Assembly (NCBI GenBank): GCA_023412435.1
Contig: JAEYNS010000275.1
Coordinates: 1 to 8,230, forward strand
Length of the DNA: 8,230 nucleotides
Origin: Actinomycetes bacterium
GTDB lineage: Bacteria; Actinomycetota; Actinomycetes; Propionibacteriales; Propionibacteriaceae
Direction of reading: 5' to 3'
In this document: in pieces, positions 5,861 to 8,230 of the stretch
How positions within the stretch are numbered: position 1 is the stretch's first letter
Layout of the letters: every line of letters begins with the position of its first letter
Notes under the pieces: model-generated
Seen by the model: the letters and a program-made list of their open reading frames with translations, nothing else
Told to the model about the DNA's origin: nothing
The model's database searches: none
Translations under genes and position numbers: made by a program

Positions 5861-5869
5861 GGCCGCGGG
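5839..5869 (+). terminator. Possible hairpin terminator across the membrane-protein stop codon
   Basis: CCCGCGGC (5839-5846) and GCCGCGGG (5862-5869) form an 8-bp perfect GC stem with a 15-base loop that contains the TGA stop. There is no U-tract, and the long loop makes this weaker than the hairpin at 663-692. Confidence 0.35.
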
Positions 5870-6020
5870 CTACCTGTGGAGAGCCTGTGAGATCCCGCTA
5901 CATTTCATCAGCGCAAGAAATCGTCCGATAGCCTGAGCCCCAGGTCGTCGGAGGGGACGACCGATCCGGTTGCAGCCCTGTAGCGGACTCCACCGGGCCA
6001 ATCTGTAGGGGTACTCGATA
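5870..6020 (+). promoter_or_regulatory. Non-coding leader of the surface-protein gene, with AT-rich patch and hairpin
   Basis: No credible ORF is seen in this gap. The patch at 5899-5930 is clearly more AT-rich than its surroundings. It holds TANNNT-type hexamers TACATT (5899-5904) and TAGCCT (5929-5934), so the promoter is probably here, but no good -35 is visible. A short inverted repeat, ATTTC/GAAAT (5902-5906 with 5917-5921), might be an operator. Downstream, GGTCGTC (5943-5949) and GACGACC (5956-5962) form a 7-bp hairpin whose loop is GGAGGG. A weaker CCGGT/ACCGG pairing (5966-5970 with 5992-5996) follows. AGGGG (6007-6011), nine bases before the GTG, is the likely ribosome-binding site. 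If the promoter is as placed, the leader is about 80-110 bases, long for this kind of genome. Confidence 0.4.
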
Positions 6021-8230
6021 GTGCGCGTGGGGACTTCCTCACGCCTGCCGGTCCGTGTGATCGGAGGCGTGAGTGTGTTTGTGCTGGCCTTCGCAGGGAC
6101 GGGGGTCGCGGTCGCCGACATCGGCGACGGCGACCCGGTGGTCGCGGCGGCTCCCGTCGCGCCTGCCGCCTCAGCCGCCCAGCCTGCCGGGACCGCGCTG
6201 TTCACCGAGACCTTCGAGGTTGCCCAGACGAGTCCGGTGATGCTGAACGCCTATGCGTCGGCCGCCGGTGCTGCGTACACCGCCTCCAGCTACTGGCTGG
6301 ACGCCCACTACTGCAACGGGTTCGTCATGAATGCCGACATGGGCGTGACGAAGAACCAGATCAACGACACCTATTGCGGCCCCAACGGCGGGGACCGCAA
6401 CTCTCAGCAGTCGGAGGACGACTACGGTGCCGTCCGGACCAAGGCCTTCGCGCTCGGGAAGCTCGCAGGCCTGGACGACACCGCCGCCAGGCTCAACGGC
6501 ACCCTCTCCACCAATACCTCCGGAGGCACGCCGTCGACCGACATCAGCAGCCCGAACAGCGTGCTGCTGGAGACCTCGAGCAACGGGATCAGCCTTCCGG
6601 GCGCCGGCGGCCGGTTCCTGGCGGTCTCGCTCGATTCCGCTGCCCAGTGCGGGACCAATGGCGACGAGACCGCCACCGCGCCGCTGCTGAGCCTCTGGCT
6701 GCTCACGGACGAGGACCGCTCGGGCACCAGACTGACCACCACGCCGATCAATGTGTGCGACCGCAACTACCGCCACGTGACGGGCTGGACACTCATCAAC
6801 GACCAGCAGTTGCGACGCACGAACAACAGCCTGTACGAGGCCTGGGTCTACCCGGTTCGGGTCGGCAGCTATTTCGGCGACCAGTCCTTCCTGGTCGGCG
6901 ACCAGACCACCTTCGGGCTGCGGATCCGCAACACCTCCCACGCGAGTTCCACCGGCAGCGGCGCCGGCGGGAGCCAGGGGCCGGCCAACGGCAACGACGG
7001 CGCCATCGACAACCTGCGCATCGTCGATGTCACGCCGTGGCTGGAGAAGTCGTTCAGCCCGGGCCGGGTGCCCGTCGGGGCCACGTCGACCCTGACCCTC
7101 ACCATTCGCAACACCGCCGAGTTGGCGGCCAAGAACGGCTGGTCCTTCGTCGACACCCTGCCGGCAGGGCTGACGGTGGCCGACCCGGCCAACCAGAGGC
7201 CGACCGGCACCTGCCTGTCCGGCGGGGCCAAGGTCTCGCTGGAGAGCGACTCGATCACCGTGGCCGGCGGTGTGCTGGGGGTGGGTGTCGACCGGTGCAC
7301 CATCGTGGTGGAGGTCACCTCGGCGCTGGCCGGGAGCTACACCAACGACACCGTCACCAATGTCAGCCAGCGGGTGGGTATCGACCCGGGCAACGCCGCC
7401 GTGGTCGAGTTCGTCGCCAACGCGCTGCTCTGGCAGAAGGTGGACGGCACCACGCCACTGGCCGGCTCGGAGTGGACCCTGACCGGCCCGGCCGGCGCCG
7501 CGTCGACGTCGCGCACCGTCCGGGACTGCGCTGCGGAGCCGTGCCCGGCTGACGGGTTCGACACCGATCCGGCGGCCGGACGGCTGCGGGTCGGTTCGTT
7601 GCCGGACGGCACCTACACGCTCACCGAGGCCAGGGCACCGCAGCGGTACCAACTCGACCCGACGCCCCGCCAGGTCTCGCTCAGTGGGGGCGCGGCGGAC
7701 GGCGTCGACCTCGGCCCGATCCAGAACACGCCGCTTCCCGAGGCCACCGTCGTGGTGCGCAAGCTGGTGCAGGACGCGGCGGGCGGCGACCCGGGTCCGG
7801 GGGAGGGCTGGTCGGTCGGTGTCACGCTGAACCCGGGCGCCCCGTCCGGCCAGACCCTGTCGCCGCTGGGCTCGCAGCTCACCCTGGCCGGCGGCACCCC
7901 TGCCGAGCCTTGGCGGGTGAGCTTCTCCAGCACGGACCAGACGGCCTCTGTCACGGTCTCCGAGGTGCAGCAGGACGGCTACAGCTTCGTGTCCGGCATC
8001 TGCACGATCACCGCCATCGACGACACGACGCGGACGGTGCCGTTCGAGAGCAGCGCCGCCGCGCAGCTGACCGGGACCGGTGCGCTGCGACCCGGGGACG
8101 CCGCGGTCTGTGAACTCGTCAACCGGCAGTTGGCGGGCGAGGTCACCTGGTCCAAGGTCGACGCCGCCGAGCCCGGCAACCCGCTGGGCGGATCCCGGTG
8201 GCAGCTCATCGGCCCGGGGCCGGGCAGCAC
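6021..8230 (+). CDS. Large secreted adhesin/pilin-like protein with DUF11-type and SpaA (CnaB) domains; 3' end outside the window
   Basis: The frame stays open to the window edge (736 codons seen). The start is GTG 6021, the first start after an in-frame TAG at 6006, with AGGGG upstream. It gives a classic signal peptide: Arg-containing n-region, core at about 13-30, probable cleavage after AVA (about residue 32). Region 60-335 is Cys-containing and lectin-like: it opens with LFTETFE (60-66) and ends with GNDGAIDNLRIVD (324-336), as in carbohydrate-binding jelly-roll domains. Region 341-450 is a DUF11/DUF7933-type repeat (LEKSFSPGRVPVGATSTLTL, then FVDTLPAGL). Region 465-570 is a SpaA-type domain (WQKVDG, GSEWTLTGP, LPDGTYTLTEARAP) with Lys473, Glu536 and Asn569 as a likely isopeptide triad. 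Region 573-703 looks like another CnaB-like domain (Lys581, Glu648, Asn701; Cys661 and Cys697). A second SpaA domain starts at 707 (WSKVD, GGSRWQLIGP). It probably ends in an LPXTG or similar anchor beyond the window. Likely role: cell-wall-attached adhesin or pilin subunit. Confidence 0.92.
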   Translation, partial: MRVGTSSRLPVRVIGGVSVFVLAFAGTGVAVADIGDGDPVVAAAPVAPAASAAQPAGTALFTETFEVAQTSPVMLNAYASAAGAAYTASSYWLDAHYCNGFVMNADMGVTKNQINDTYCGPNGGDRNSQQSEDDYGAVRTKAFALGKLAGLDDTAARLNGTLSTNTSGGTPSTDISSPNSVLLETSSNGISLPGAGGRFLAVSLDSAAQCGTNGDETATAPLLSLWLLTDEDRSGTRLTTTPINVCDRNYRHVTGWTLINDQQLRRTNNSLYEAWVYPVRVGSYFGDQSFLVGDQTTFGLRIRNTSHASSTGSGAGGSQGPANGNDGAIDNLRIVDVTPWLEKSFSPGRVPVGATSTLTLTIRNTAELAAKNGWSFVDTLPAGLTVADPANQRPTGTCLSGGAKVSLESDSITVAGGVLGVGVDRCTIVVEVTSALAGSYTNDTVTNVSQRVGIDPGNAAVVEFVANALLWQKVDGTTPLAGSEWTLTGPAGAASTSRTVRDCAAEPCPADGFDTDPAAGRLRVGSLPDGTYTLTEARAPQRYQLDPTPRQVSLSGGAADGVDLGPIQNTPLPEATVVVRKLVQDAAGGDPGPGEGWSVGVTLNPGAPSGQTLSPLGSQLTLAGGTPAEPWRVSFSSTDQTASVTVSEVQQDGYSFVSGICTITAIDDTTRTVPFESSAAAQLTGTGALRPGDAAVCELVNRQLAGEVTWSKVDAAEPGNPLGGSRWQLIGPGPGS

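Noticed and set aside
5941..6000. Cyclic di-GMP (GEMM) riboswitch before the surface-protein gene
   Set aside because: The conserved GEMM loops such as CACGCACAGGG and ACGCAAAGCC are not present.
7428..7446. Further copy of the repeat arm (CTCTGGCAGAAGGTGGA)
   Set aside because: It encodes Leu-Trp-Gln-Lys-Val-Asp, the conserved first strand of a SpaA domain, and lacks the rest of the element.
6171..7652. Long minus-strand open frame opposite the surface protein
   Set aside because: It is antisense to clear DUF11-type and SpaA-type domains and has no domain or ribosome-binding site of its own.

Overview
The window is a GC-rich chromosomal segment from an actinobacterium. Support comes from the strong G/C bias at third codon positions, GTG starts, a leaderless-type promoter, an AbiEi-like/DUF559 gene and a SpaA-type surface protein. 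The secreted and surface proteins would suit Propionibacteriales (Nocardioidaceae or Propionibacteriaceae), but there is no marker gene to fix the family. It holds six protein-coding genes: two cut by the window edges, plus one probable 31-codon upstream ORF. I see no rRNA, tRNA, CRISPR array, transposase or phage gene.

Layout. Positions 2-649 (+) are the 3' end of a large secreted protein, probably a subtilisin-type (S8) protease. It converges with a minus-strand pair across a strong UUCG-loop hairpin at 663-692. The pair is a small lipoprotein (700-1158) and, transcriptionally upstream of it, a class V aminotransferase of the cysteine-desulfurase-like type (1247-2452). The aminotransferase lacks a clear Shine-Dalgarno sequence. 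Its start overlaps (ATGA) the stop of a short GTG-initiated ORF that sits directly downstream of a promoter, a leaderless, translationally coupled arrangement.

Positions 2453-3835 are the most unusual part. A 273-residue protein with an AbiEi-like N-terminus and a DUF559 (Vsr/PD-(D/E)XK-like) C-terminus lies at 2757-3578. Three copies of a 70-bp palindromic element (2610-2679, 3561-3630, 3674-3743) bracket it. The upstream copy is inverted relative to the two downstream copies. The first downstream copy supplies the last five codons and the stop codon of the nuclease-like gene. A pair of DnaA-box-like sequences in inverted orientation lies between the upstream copy and the gene.

Positions 3836-5860 (+) encode a 674-residue polytopic membrane protein with a central spermidine-synthase-like, SAM-binding domain. 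A 160-bp non-coding leader with an AT-rich patch and a hairpin follows. From 6021 to the window edge (+) runs the start of a large secreted adhesin or pilin-like protein: signal peptide, N-terminal lectin-like region, a DUF11/DUF7933-type repeat, then CnaB/SpaA-type domains with Lys/Glu/Asn isopeptide triads. The genes do not form one pathway. Apart from the aminotransferase-lipoprotein pair, each looks like its own transcription unit.
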